DNA from: Alphaproteobacteria bacterium
GTDB lineage: Bacteria; Pseudomonadota; Alphaproteobacteria; Geminicoccales; Geminicoccaceae
Reading direction: 5' to 3'
Assembly: GCA_026982585.1 (NCBI GenBank)
Contig: JALSGW010000342.1
Coordinates: forward strand, 1 to 10,212
Length of the DNA stretch: 10,212 nt
Part shown: positions 1 through 7,529 of the stretch, piece after piece
Position numbering within the stretch: position 1 is the first letter of the stretch
Layout: each line of letters opens with the position of its first letter
Notes under the pieces: generated by a model
Told to the model about the DNA's origin: nothing
The model's database searches: none
The model's input: only the letters and a program-made list of their open reading frames with translations
Made by a program: the position numbers and the translations under genes

Positions 1-46
1 CGCCGTCCCGGAAACCTCGTCCGCCGCCGGCGACCCGGATCGGGGT

Positions 47-1036
47 TCACGCCACCGCGTATTCCTCTTCGAACTGGCGGCGTTCCTCGCTCGGCCGCAC
101 GCCGAAGGCCTCGCGGTAGCAGCGGGCGAAGTGGGATGCGGTCTCGAAGCCGCATGCGAAGGCCACTTCGGTGACCGACATCGGGGTCTGGCGGAGCAGC
201 CGGCGGGCGCGCTCCAGGCGCAGCTTGAGATAGAAGCGGGAGGGGGAGAGGCCGAGGTGCTGCTTGAACAGCCGCTCGAGCTGGCGGGCGGAGATGCCCA
301 CCCTCGAGGCGATCTCGGCCTTGGGCAGCGGATAGGCGAGGGTCGATTCCATCAGCCGCACGGCGTCGATGAGCTGGGGATGGTGGATGCCGTGCCGGTG
401 TCGGACGTCGAGCCGCTGGGGCTCGTCGGCGTTGCGCAGCTGGCCGTGCACGAACTCGTCCGCCACCCGGGCCGCGAGACCGCGACCGTGCTGGCGGCCG
501 ATGAGCTCCAGCATGAGGTCGATGGCCGCGGTGCCGCCCGCGCAGGTGATGCGGTCGCGGTCGATGGTGAACAGGCGGTTCTCGACCTGGAGATGGGGAA
601 AGGCCTGCACGAAGGCATCCCGCATCTCCCAGTGCACGGTACAGCGATGCCCCTCCAAAAGCCCCGCGTGGGCCAGGACGAAGCTGCCCATGCTCACCCC
701 CACCATCACGCAACCGTGGCGGGCGAGCTGGCGCAGCGCCGCCTCGAGCTCACGGTCGCGGTAGAGCTCGCCGCCGATGCCGGCGCACACCACCACCATC
801 TCGGGGCGCGGCTCCGCCCAGGGATCGAGCCGCTCGGTCAGCACATCGAGGCGGTTGCTGGCGGTCACCACCCCGCCTGCGGTGGAAAAGTTGCGCCACG
901 CATAGAGGGTGCGCCCGCTCTGCCGGTTGGCGGCCCGAAGCGGCTCGACGGTGGAAGCGTAGGCCATGAGCGAGAAGTTGGGGATCAGCACCACCGCGAC
1001 GCGATAGGGGACAGGCGGCGGCTCGCGGTCGGACAT
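47..1036 (-). CDS. GlxA-type AraC-family transcriptional regulator with DJ-1/PfpI-like sensor domain
   Basis: Predicted cytoplasmic transcription regulator, 329 aa. Residues about 11-190 form the class I glutamine amidotransferase/DJ-1-like domain: a VLIPNFSLMAYAS strand-turn and VEPLRAANR near the N-terminus, a nucleophile-elbow region GVSMGSFVLA at 113-122, and CAGGTAAIDLML at 165-176. The C-terminus holds the two AraC helix-turn-helices, about 238-260 (IASRVGISARQLERLF) and 287-312 (VAFACGFETASHFARCYREAF). The domain order and motifs match the GbdR/CdhR/ArgR-like branch known to control betaine, carnitine or arginine catabolism; which ligand applies here cannot be read. The elbow residue that is Cys in many DJ-1 relatives is Ser115, so the domain is probably a sensor rather than an enzyme. 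I start at the ATG at 1036 because AAGGTGG lies just upstream; an in-frame ATG at 1078 lacks a comparable site. It is the last gene of a leftward run, 43 bp after the DUF429-like gene. Confidence 0.93.
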   Translation of the reverse strand: MSDREPPPVPYRVAVVLIPNFSLMAYASTVEPLRAANRQSGRTLYAWRNFSTAGGVVTASNRLDVLTERLDPWAEPRPEMVVVCAGIGGELYRDRELEAALRQLARHGCVMVGVSMGSFVLAHAGLLEGHRCTVHWEMRDAFVQAFPHLQVENRLFTIDRDRITCAGGTAAIDLMLELIGRQHGRGLAARVADEFVHGQLRNADEPQRLDVRHRHGIHHPQLIDAVRLMESTLAYPLPKAEIASRVGISARQLERLFKQHLGLSPSRFYLKLRLERARRLLRQTPMSVTEVAFACGFETASHFARCYREAFGVRPSEERRQFEEEYAVA

Positions 1037-1039
1037 GGA

Positions 1040-1046
1040 CCACCTT
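1040..1046 (-). promoter_or_regulatory. Ribosome binding site deciding the start of the GlxA-type regulator
   Basis: AAGGTGG on the minus strand, 3 nt before the ATG at 1036 (GAAGG is 6 nt away). It favours the 329-residue product over the 14-residue longer version starting at 1078. Confidence 0.5.
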
Positions 1047-1079
1047 CGGATCTTTTTCCGGCCCCACGGCCGGCCCAAA

Positions 1080-2057
1080 TCATGGCGTTAGGATTTGCTC
1101 CAGGCAAGCGAAAACGTCGCGGTTTTTGTCTATTTGTGCCGATCTCGCCGGCTCTTGACGGCCTGCTCTGCCGGCGGGCAGGCCCACCACCCAGCCCTCG
1201 AAGCGCCGTATGTCCGGATCCCGGGGCGGGCGACAGGGTATGAGGCCGCGGACCATTGCGAGCAGTCCCAAAAGCGCGCAGAGGGCATCGCCGATGTGGC
1301 TGCGCGGTCGCTCCGGCGCGAGTGCCCCAAGGACGGTGTCCGCGAGCCGCCGCGGCACGCCAAGGCCGAGTCGCCTCAAGAGCATGGACCCATCCGCCCC
1401 CCGCCACGCCCGCCGGTAGCGGCTGGGATAGGTTTCCGCTACCACGAGCTCCCCCGCTGCGGCGGTAAGCATGGCACCGTCGAACGGCCACAGCCGAAGC
1501 GGCCAGCCCGCCCGCAGCGCCGGGCGCAGCAGCGACCGCCAGGCGTGGATGGCGGCCCTGCCCACCTGGTTGGGGCCCACCAGCCAGAAGGGCGCGCAGC
1601 CGTGGCTTGCGACATCGCAGCGGCGCAAAAGCGCCGCGAAGCTTGCCACCCCCAGGGCCTCGGCCAGATGACGGCGCCGTGCCCCGGCCGGATGCGCCGG
1701 ATAGAAGGGGCGCATGAGACCGATGTCCCGCGCGCTCCCGGCCGGAGCGGTGAAGGTTGAGAAGCTGGTCTCATCCAGCTCGCGCAACAGGGCCGGAAAG
1801 TCCGCAACACCCGCCCGCCGCGCCCAGGCGGCCGGAACACCGATCGGGAAGTCGGAACCGAAGACCGCGGGGCCGTCCTCGGCCGCCCGGAGCAGCTCGG
1901 CGAACAGCCCGAGACCCTCGGGCACCTCCCCGAGATGGATCAAAACATAATGCTCCCCCTGCGATCGGCGGGCCACGGCCAGCGCGCGACCGCCGGGGTG
2001 AGCCGACCAGTCGGCGCCGGCCACCACCGCCGGAAGCGGATGCTGCCCGCGCTGCAC
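1080..2057 (-). CDS. RNase H-fold protein resembling DUF429, function unknown
   Basis: About 325 aa if the GTG at 2057 is the start; it is preceded at 9 nt by GGGAG. Alternatives are a GTG at 2027 and a CTG overlapping the MaoC stop near 2090; no ATG lies close. I do not know a function. The acidic residues are spaced as in RNase H-fold DUF429 proteins: D16 in GADWSAHPGGRALAVA, D69 in FGSDFPIGVP, E208 in VVAETYPSRY, and D256 in SHIGDALCALLGLLA, followed by RRFEGWVVGLP at about 284-294. The middle contains PFWLVGPNQVGRAAIHAW (156-173), a conserved-looking helix. No signal peptide or membrane segment is evident, so it is probably cytoplasmic. It follows the MaoC gene by 29 bp and precedes the regulator by 43 bp, so it is probably co-transcribed with both. 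That the gene is real is well supported by codon bias and motifs; the family name is a motif-level inference from memory. Confidence 0.72.
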   Translation of the reverse strand: MQRGQHPLPAVVAGADWSAHPGGRALAVARRSQGEHYVLIHLGEVPEGLGLFAELLRAAEDGPAVFGSDFPIGVPAAWARRAGVADFPALLRELDETSFSTFTAPAGSARDIGLMRPFYPAHPAGARRRHLAEALGVASFAALLRRCDVASHGCAPFWLVGPNQVGRAAIHAWRSLLRPALRAGWPLRLWPFDGAMLTAAAGELVVAETYPSRYRRAWRGADGSMLLRRLGLGVPRRLADTVLGALAPERPRSHIGDALCALLGLLAMVRGLIPCRPPRDPDIRRFEGWVVGLPAGRAGRQEPARSAQIDKNRDVFACLEQILTP

Positions 2058-2066
2058 CGCCCGAGG

Positions 2067-2071
2067 CTCCC
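2067..2071 (-). promoter_or_regulatory. Ribosome binding site suggesting a GTG start for the DUF429-like gene
   Basis: GGGAG on the minus strand, 9 nt before the GTG at 2057. There is no ATG near the expected N-terminus, so this site is the main reason for choosing 2057. Confidence 0.4.
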
Positions 2072-2086
2072 GAAAGGGGGGCGCGC

Positions 2087-2545
2087 TCAGGCGGGATCCG
2101 CCTTGCGGCGGGCGATCAGATGATGGATGCGAAAGCGCATCACCACTTCCCCGCGCTGGTTGGAGACCTGATAGGCGATGGTCACCGTGCCCCGGTCCGA
2201 CCGGCTGCGGGACGGGCGCACCGCCACCACCTCCGCCTCCACCCTGAGCGTGTCGTCCGGCCGCACCGGGCGCAACCACCGGATGTCCTCGGCGCCGGGC
2301 GAGCCCAGCGAAGCGTCCAGGATGCCCTCCTGGTAGACCAGGCGGAAGGCGAGCAGCAGGGTGTGGAAACCGGAGGCGATCAGGCCGCCGTAGGGGCTCG
2401 CCTGGGCCGCCTCGGCGTCGATGTGGAAGGGCTGGGGATCGAAACGCCAGGCGAAATCCAGGATCTGGGCGCGGCTCAGGGTGGCGCCGCGGGTGGCGAA
2501 CCGTTGGCCCACCGCGAAATCCTCGAACCACAGTGTCCCACGCAT
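2087..2545 (-). CDS. MaoC-family hot-dog hydratase/dehydratase
   Basis: Predicted cytoplasmic (R)-specific enoyl-CoA hydratase-type protein of 152 aa, a normal length for single-domain MaoC proteins. It opens with LWFEDFAVGQRF, the usual first strand. The hydratase-2 motif is present: DPQPFHID at 36-43, with the expected catalytic pair D36 and H41, followed by GGLIASGFHT (53-62), which lines the active site. The C-terminal half carries typical hot-dog strands (RPDDTLRVEAEV, YQVSNQRGEVVMRF). The family adds or removes water at the 2-3 bond of acyl-CoA thioesters; the actual substrate is unknown. Two longer in-frame starts exist (2605 and 2581). I prefer 2545 because GGGAG sits 8 nt upstream and the protein then begins where the family does. 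It is the first gene of the leftward cassette and is divergent from the DUF3576 gene, 146 bp away. Confidence 0.92.
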   Translation of the reverse strand: MRGTLWFEDFAVGQRFATRGATLSRAQILDFAWRFDPQPFHIDAEAAQASPYGGLIASGFHTLLLAFRLVYQEGILDASLGSPGAEDIRWLRPVRPDDTLRVEAEVVAVRPSRSRSDRGTVTIAYQVSNQRGEVVMRFRIHHLIARRKADPA

Positions 2546-2646
2546 GAACCTCGCTCCCGGAGCATGGCGCCGGTCCAGCATAGAGGCGTGAGCCGGTTTT
2601 GGCATCCATGGTGTGGTCGCCGGTGGAAAGGCGCTCTTGGCTTCGC

Positions 2647-2652
2647 TATGTT
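2647..2652 (+). promoter_or_regulatory. Possible -10 element for the DUF3576-leuS-lptE-holA block
   Basis: TATGTT within GCTATGTTGCC, 39 nt upstream of the ATG at 2692, in the divergent gap between the MaoC and DUF3576 genes. It resembles the housekeeping sigma -10 hexamer, but no good -35 lies 16-18 nt upstream, so the call is weak. No other promoter candidate stands out in 2546-2691. Confidence 0.22.
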
Positions 2653-2678
2653 GCCGCCGCGATGGTGGGTTGGCGGAG

Positions 2679-2684
2679 AGGAGG
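2679..2684 (+). promoter_or_regulatory. Ribosome binding site deciding the DUF3576 start
   Basis: A perfect AGGAGG with a 7-nt spacer to the ATG at 2692. It selects this ATG over the in-frame ATG at 2599 and puts the lipoprotein signal directly at the N-terminus. Confidence 0.75.
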
Positions 2685-2691
2685 GCTTGCG

Positions 2692-3240
2692 ATGCCCGCG
2701 TTCGGGCCCAGGGGCCGCGGCTTGTGGACGGTGCTGGCGGTGCTGGTGCTGGGGGCGTGTCAGGGGGTGCCGGTGACGCCGCCCGACACCAGCGTGTTCG
2801 ACGAGCGCGATCAATACATGCGGGAGCGCTTCGGCACCCTGTTCGGCGAGGACGCGCTGGTGTTCCGGGCCGGTCGCGCGCGCAGCCCGGAGGCGGCCGG
2901 GGGCGCCGGCATCGGCGTCAACGCCTATCTGTGGCGGGCGACCCTGGAGACCCTGGACTTCCTCCCGCTGGCCTCGGCCGACCCCTTCGGCGGGCTCATC
3001 ATCACCGAATGGTACCAGCCCGCCGACGCCCCGAACGAGCGCCTCAAGCTGCAGATCCTCATCCGCGACACGGTGCTGCGGGCGGATGCGATCAGGGTCT
3101 CGGTGTTCCGCCAGGAACGTCAGCCGGACGGCAGCTGGCTCGACGTGGAGGTGCGGCCCGAGCTGGCCCGGGAACTCGAGGACCGCATCCTCACCCGCGC
3201 CCGGCAGCTGCGCATCGCGGCCATGCGGGCGGGCGCCTGA
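2692..3240 (+). CDS. DUF3576-domain lipoprotein
   Basis: 182-aa predicted lipoprotein. Residues 1-22 form a short signal peptide: a basic start (RGRG), a hydrophobic stretch LWTVLAVLVL, then the lipobox LGAC, giving lipidation at C23. The mature part has the recognisable DUF3576 core: GIGVNAYLWRATLETLDFLP at 73-92, then ASADPFGGLIITEWY at 94-108, and a C-terminal helix rich in Arg that ends GA. The family is largely confined to alphaproteobacteria and is usually found just before leuS and lptE; its molecular function is not established. Position next to lptE suggests, but does not prove, a role in the outer membrane or periplasm. leuS starts 42 bp downstream, so the four genes to holA probably form one operon with this as the first member. 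Confidence 0.92.
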   Translation: MPAFGPRGRGLWTVLAVLVLGACQGVPVTPPDTSVFDERDQYMRERFGTLFGEDALVFRAGRARSPEAAGGAGIGVNAYLWRATLETLDFLPLASADPFGGLIITEWYQPADAPNERLKLQILIRDTVLRADAIRVSVFRQERQPDGSWLDVEVRPELARELEDRILTRARQLRIAAMRAGA

Positions 3241-3282
3241 GCGACTTCAGCCCTCGCCAGACACAGGTCGAGAGAGGAGACC

Positions 3283-5856
3283 ATGGCACGTTACCCGTTT
3301 CGGGAAACGGAGGCGAAGTGGCAGCGTCTGTGGGAGGAGGAGGGCTGCTTTCACGCCGACCGCGATCCCGACCGCCCCAAATACTACGTGCTCGAGATGT
3401 TTCCCTATCCTTCGGGGCGCATCCACATGGGCCACGTGCGCAACTACACGGTGGGCGATGTGGTGGCCCGGCTCAAGCGTCGCCAGGGGTACAACGTCCT
3501 CCATCCGATGGGATGGGACGCGTTCGGCCTGCCCGCCGAGAACGCCGCCCTCGAGCAGGGGGTGCATCCCAAGAGCTGGACCTACCGCAACATCGCCGAG
3601 ATGCGGGAGCAGATCCGGGCGATCGGCTGTTCGCTGGACTGGCGGCGGGAATTTGCCACCTGCGATCCCGCCTACTACCGGCACGAACAGGAGATGTTCC
3701 TGGACTTCCTCGAGCGCGGTCTCGCCTACCGCAAGGAGGGTTGGGTCAACTGGGATCCGGTCGAGCAGACGGTTTTGGCCAACGAACAGGTGATCGACGG
3801 CCGCGGCTGGCGTTCCGGGGCGCCGGTGGAACGGCGCAAGCTGCCCATGTGGTATTTCCGCATCACCCGTTACGCCGAGGAGCTGTTGGCCGGGCTGGAG
3901 CGACTCGAGCGCTGGCCGGAGAAGGTCAAGCTCATGCAGCGCAACTGGATCGGCCGCTCCGAAGGGGCCCGGGTGGTGTTCCCGGTCGAGGGGCGCTCGG
4001 CCGCGCTCGAGGTGTTCACCACCCGGCCCGACACCCTCTGGGGCGCATCGTTCCTGGCCGTGGCGCCCGACCATCCCTTCTCCGAGGAACTCGCGCGGGA
4101 GGATCCCGCCGCGCGCGCCTTCATCCGGGAGTGCCTGCGCACCGCCGCTTCCGAGGAAGCGATCGAGAAGGCGGAGAAGAAAGGCTACCACACCGGGCTC
4201 TACGCCCGCCATCCGCTCGCCGGGGAGGGGGCGCCGGAGCGGCTTCCCATCTACATCGCCAATTTCGTCCTCATGGACTACGGCACCGGCGCCATCTTCG
4301 GCTGCCCCGCCCACGACCAGCGCGACCTCGAATTCGCCCGCGCCTACGGCCTGCCGGTGCGCCCGGTGGTGTTGCCGCCGGGCGCGGATGAGGCCGGCTT
4401 CACGATCGGCGAGGAGGCGTGGCTGGGCGACGGCACCCTCTTCCGCTCCGGTTTCCTGAACGGACTCCCGGTCGCCGAGGCCAAGCGACGGGTGATCGCC
4501 TGGCTCGAGGCGCACGGCGCGGGCCGGGCCGAGGTCACCTACCGGCTCCGGGACTGGGGGGTGTCCCGGCAGCGCTACTGGGGCTGTCCCATCCCGGTGA
4601 TCCATTGCCCCGACTGCGGCGTCGTGCCGGTGCCGCGCGATCAGCTGCCGGTGACCCTGCCCGAGGACGTGGACTTCAGCCAGCCGGGCAATCCCCTCGA
4701 CCGGCATCCGACCTGGAAGTTCGTGGACTGCCCGCGCTGCGGCGGTCCGGCCCAGCGGGAGACCGACACCTTCGACACCTTCGTGGAAAGCTCCTGGTAC
4801 TTCGCCCGCTTCGCCTCTCCCTGGCGCGAGGACCGGTCCTTCGAGGGCGAGGACGTCGGCTACTGGCTTCCGGTCGACCAATATGTGGGGGGCATCGAAC
4901 ACGCGGTGCTGCACCTGCTCTACGCCCGTTTCTTCACCCGGGCGCTCCGGGACTGCGGTTATCTGCAGTGCGACGAGCCCTTCGCCGGCCTGTTCACCCA
5001 GGGGATGATCACCCATCGCACCTATCGCGATCCCGAGGGCCGGTGGATCGAGCCGGGGGAGGTGCGGCGGGCCGAGGACGGCCGGCTGGTGACCCTGGAT
5101 GGGCGGCCGGTGGTGGTGGGTCGGGTCGAGAAAATGAGCAAATCCAAGAAGAACACCGTGGACCCCACCACCATCATCCAACAATACGGGGCCGATACCG
5201 CACGTCTGTTCATGCTCTCGGACAGCCCTCCCGAGCGCGACCTGGAGTGGACCGACGCCGGCGTGGAGGGCGCCTACCGCTATCTCAACCGTCTCTGGCG
5301 CCTGGTGGAGGAACGTCTGCCCGAGCTGCCGCCGCCCGGGGCCGGCCTGACGGAGCCGGTCGGCCCGGAGGAGCGCGCGCTCAAGCGCCGCATCCACCAG
5401 ACCATCCAGCGGGTGAGCGAGGAGCTCGAGCGCTTCCACTTCAACAAGGCGGTCGCCCTGTTGCGGGAACTGTCCAACGCCATCGAAGCCTTCCGCACGA
5501 CCACTCCTTCCGGGCGCGGCCTGGTGCGGGAGGCGCTGGAGGCGCTGGTCTCCCTGTTCGAACCCATGATCCCGCATCTCGCCGAGGAGCTCTGGCAGCG
5601 TCTCGGGCACGGCGAGCCGCTCGCCCGCACCCCCTGGCCCAAGGCGGATCCCGCCTGGCTCGCCGAGGACACCGTGCGCATCGTGGTCCAGGTCAACGGC
5701 CGGCGGCGGGCGGAGATCGAACTTCCCGCCCCGGCCGGCGAGGAGGAGGTGCGGGTGCGTGCCCTCAGCGAGCCCGGGGTGGTGCGCCATCTCCAGGGCC
5801 GCGAGCCGCGCCGCCTGGTCTACGTTCCCGGGCGCCTGCTCAACATCGTGCTGTGA
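3283..5856 (+). CDS. leuS: Leucyl-tRNA synthetase
   Basis: 857-aa class Ia aminoacyl-tRNA synthetase that charges tRNA-Leu with leucine in the cytoplasm; the length is normal for bacterial LeuRS. The HIGH box reads HMGH at 48-51, in PYPSGRIHMGHVRNYTVGD. The CP1 editing domain shows the Thr-rich loop TTRPDT at 246-251 and the conserved Asp345 in GCPAHDQRD, so hydrolysis of mischarged tRNA should be intact. Cys pairs at 442/445 and 483/486 look like a zinc-binding insertion. The KMSKS loop is exact at 617-621 (VEKMSKSKKNTVDP). The C-terminal anticodon-binding region and the small LeuRS C-terminal domain (VQVNGRRRAEIELP) follow. The ATG at 3283 has AGGAG at 3275-3279. lptE begins 2 bp after the stop. 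Nothing in the catalytic motifs looks degraded. Confidence 0.99.
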   Translation: MARYPFRETEAKWQRLWEEEGCFHADRDPDRPKYYVLEMFPYPSGRIHMGHVRNYTVGDVVARLKRRQGYNVLHPMGWDAFGLPAENAALEQGVHPKSWTYRNIAEMREQIRAIGCSLDWRREFATCDPAYYRHEQEMFLDFLERGLAYRKEGWVNWDPVEQTVLANEQVIDGRGWRSGAPVERRKLPMWYFRITRYAEELLAGLERLERWPEKVKLMQRNWIGRSEGARVVFPVEGRSAALEVFTTRPDTLWGASFLAVAPDHPFSEELAREDPAARAFIRECLRTAASEEAIEKAEKKGYHTGLYARHPLAGEGAPERLPIYIANFVLMDYGTGAIFGCPAHDQRDLEFARAYGLPVRPVVLPPGADEAGFTIGEEAWLGDGTLFRSGFLNGLPVAEAKRRVIAWLEAHGAGRAEVTYRLRDWGVSRQRYWGCPIPVIHCPDCGVVPVPRDQLPVTLPEDVDFSQPGNPLDRHPTWKFVDCPRCGGPAQRETDTFDTFVESSWYFARFASPWREDRSFEGEDVGYWLPVDQYVGGIEHAVLHLLYARFFTRALRDCGYLQCDEPFAGLFTQGMITHRTYRDPEGRWIEPGEVRRAEDGRLVTLDGRPVVVGRVEKMSKSKKNTVDPTTIIQQYGADTARLFMLSDSPPERDLEWTDAGVEGAYRYLNRLWRLVEERLPELPPPGAGLTEPVGPEERALKRRIHQTIQRVSEELERFHFNKAVALLRELSNAIEAFRTTTPSGRGLVREALEALVSLFEPMIPHLAEELWQRLGHGEPLARTPWPKADPAWLAEDTVRIVVQVNGRRRAEIELPAPAGEEEVRVRALSEPGVVRHLQGREPRRLVYVPGRLLNIVL

Positions 5857-5858
5857 CC

Positions 5859-6368
5859 ATGGGGCGTCGCGCGGCGCTGCGGCTCGGACTTGTGGCCGCA
5901 CTCCCGCTGCTGCTCGCGGCCTGCGGGCTGCGGCCCTTGTATGATGGAGCGGCCGGCGGGCAGCTGGCCCGAGAGCTCGCCGCGATCGCGGTGGAGACCC
6001 CCGAGACCCGTCTCGGCTGGCTGCTCGGCGAGCGGCTTCGGGCCGAGCTGGCGCCGCGCGGATCGGCGCCGACCCGCTACCGCCTCACCGTCGCGCTGCA
6101 ATCCCGCAAGCAGCCGCTCGCCATCCAGCTGGACGACAGCATCACCCGCTTCGAACTCGCCCTCTCGGCCCGCTATGTGTTGCGCGACGTCCGCGGGCAG
6201 GAGGTGCTCCACCAAGGGGTGTTGCGGCGGGTTGCGAGTTTCAACGTGGTGGTCTCGCCGTTCGCCACCCTGGTGGCGGAGCAGGACGCCCAGCGGCGCG
6301 CCGCCGCCGAGCTCGCCCAGGCCATCCGCACCCAGCTCGCCCTCTATTTCCGGGGCAGGGAGCCGTGA
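5859..6368 (+). CDS. lptE: LPS-assembly lipoprotein LptE
   Basis: 169-aa outer-membrane lipoprotein, the partner that plugs and helps fold the LptD barrel during delivery of lipopolysaccharide to the cell surface. The N-terminus is a lipoprotein signal: basic MGRRAALR, hydrophobic LGLVAALPLLL, and lipobox LAAC with C22, followed by GLRPLY, the GxxPLY-type start of mature LptE proteins. The mature part has the expected pattern: a first helix (LARELAAIAVETPETRLGWLL), then strands, including DDSITRFELALSARYVL at about 89-105, FNVVVSPFATLVAEQDAQRRAAAELAQ, and a final helix. Sequence conservation in this family is low, so the assignment rests on the signal, length, pattern and the position between leuS and holA. 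The ATG lies 2 bp after the leuS stop and the TGA overlaps the holA GTG, both suggesting translational coupling. Confidence 0.9.
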   Translation: MGRRAALRLGLVAALPLLLAACGLRPLYDGAAGGQLARELAAIAVETPETRLGWLLGERLRAELAPRGSAPTRYRLTVALQSRKQPLAIQLDDSITRFELALSARYVLRDVRGQEVLHQGVLRRVASFNVVVSPFATLVAEQDAQRRAAAELAQAIRTQLALYFRGREP

Positions 6369-7387
6369 AGCTCAAACCCCGCGAGGTGGAGCGGCTGCTT
6401 GCGGGCGAGCTTCGGTTCCCGGTGGTGCTGTTCTACGGCCCCGATCAGGGGCTGGTGATGGAGCGCAGTCGACGGTGGATCCGGTCCCGGCTCGGCGAGG
6501 CGGGGGAGGAATGGGGTCTCGTCCAGCTCGACGGCGAGCGGGTGGCGGCCGAGCCGGGATTGCTGCTCGAGGCCGCCCAAGGCCTGTCCCTCTGGGGCGG
6601 GCGGCGGGCGGTGCGGGTGCGCCACGCTCTGGACCGCATCACCCCGGCCCTCAAGGCGCTGCTCGCCCGCGGCGAGCCGGCGGCGGCGGTGGCCCTCGAG
6701 GCGGGCGATCTCGGGCCCCAATCGACCCTGCGGCGGTTCGCGGAGGCTGCGGAGCGGGTGGCGAGCTGCCCCTGCTATCGGCTCGAAGGAGCGGAACTCC
6801 AACAGCGCATCCGCGAACTGATCGCAGAGCACGGGCTCGCGGTCGATCAGGAGACCCTGGCGGTGCTCGCGGCCCATCTCGGCGCCGATGCCGCCGTCAC
6901 CCGCAGGGAGGTGGAGAAGCTCGCCCTCTATATCGGCGACCGTCCCGATCGCAGGGTGCGGATCGGAGACGTCGAGGCGGTGGTGGCGGAGGCGTCGGCC
7001 GCCTCCTTGGACGCGGTGGTGGAACCCTTCCTCGACGGTTCCCCGGAGCGGCTGATGGCGGGGGTCGAGCGCATGCTCGAGACCGGCCACAACGCGGTGG
7101 CGCTGGTGCGCCAGCTGCAGGCGGCGATGGTGCGGCTGGTCGAGCTCCGAAGCCGGGTCGACGGCGGCCTTGCACCGCGCGAAGCGGTGCGCCGGGCCCG
7201 CCCGCCGATCTTCTTCCGCCAGCAGCCGGCCTATGTGCGGGCGCTCTCCCGCTGGTCGAGGCGGCGCCTGCTCGAGACCCTGGCGGAGCTGCAGGCGCTC
7301 GAACTCGCCCTCAAACAGACCGGAGCGCCGCAGAATGTGCTGCTGCGCCAGCGGCTGCTGGAGCTGGCCGGCGCGCCGGAGCGCTGA
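6365..7387 (+). CDS. holA: DNA polymerase III subunit delta
   Basis: 340-aa clamp-loader subunit delta, which opens the beta sliding clamp within the DnaX complex at the replication fork. Family signs are VVLFYGPDQGLVMERSR at about 19-35 (the degenerate P-loop-like region of delta, without a functional Walker A lysine), RAVRVRHALDR, a conserved RREVEKLALYIGD at about 181-193, VEAVVAEASAASLDAVVEPFL in the linker, and a C-terminal helical collar domain ending KQTGAPQNVLLRQRLLELA. It starts at a GTG whose last two bases are the first two of the lptE stop (GTGA), so ribosomes finishing lptE probably reinitiate here. It is the last gene of the rightward block; the next gene is convergent and 142 bp away. 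Confidence 0.95.
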   Translation: MKLKPREVERLLAGELRFPVVLFYGPDQGLVMERSRRWIRSRLGEAGEEWGLVQLDGERVAAEPGLLLEAAQGLSLWGGRRAVRVRHALDRITPALKALLARGEPAAAVALEAGDLGPQSTLRRFAEAAERVASCPCYRLEGAELQQRIRELIAEHGLAVDQETLAVLAAHLGADAAVTRREVEKLALYIGDRPDRRVRIGDVEAVVAEASAASLDAVVEPFLDGSPERLMAGVERMLETGHNAVALVRQLQAAMVRLVELRSRVDGGLAPREAVRRARPPIFFRQQPAYVRALSRWSRRRLLETLAELQALELALKQTGAPQNVLLRQRLLELAGAPER

Positions 7388-7529
7388 CCCCCGCTCCGCT
7401 GCCGCACCTCCCCCGAAGGCTCCTCGCTCACCGAAAGGGCGACCCGCCTTAAAGAGCTGCCCCACCCGCGCCGGCGGCTTGTCCCGAACGCCGCAGGCAT
7501 CGCTGCGAGACACCGGTGCTCGGGCCCGA
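7388..7529. other. Convergent gap between holA and the HNH gene; no clear terminator
   Basis: No rho-independent terminator with a T-tract is visible for either strand. There are two small symmetrical elements: a 5-bp stem CGCAG/CTGCG with a 6-nt loop at 7492-7507, and the palindrome CACCGGTG at 7511-7518. Either could help stop transcription from both sides, but neither is convincing by itself. Confidence 0.35.

Noticed and set aside
131..1243. 370-codon plus-strand frame opposite the GlxA-type regulator
   Set aside because: Low-complexity His/Gly/Ala/Glu-rich translation without motifs; the minus-strand gene has clear DJ-1 and AraC domains.
2546..2605. Longer MaoC start at 2605 or 2581
   Set aside because: The added residues are not family-like, and the ATG at 2545 has a better ribosome binding site.
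2058..2609. Extension of the DUF429-like gene upstream to an ATG at 2609 (509 codons)
   Set aside because: The extra N-terminal part is an out-of-frame reading of the MaoC gene, Arg/Pro/Gly-rich and without motifs; MaoC has an intact hydratase motif in the other frame.
1757..2776. 339-codon plus-strand frame opposite the DUF429-like and MaoC genes
   Set aside because: Arg/Pro/Ala-rich shadow running across two real minus-strand genes and into the intergenic gap.
3247..5901. 884-codon open frame on the minus strand opposite leuS
   Set aside because: Leucyl-tRNA synthetase on the plus strand is unquestionable. The antisense frame is rich in Gly, Ala, Arg, His and Pro, with no recognisable domain, as expected when a GC-rich gene with strong third-position bias is read backwards.
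7492..7518. Rho-independent terminator between holA and the HNH gene
   Set aside because: The stems are short and no T-run follows on either strand; kept only as a note on the gap.
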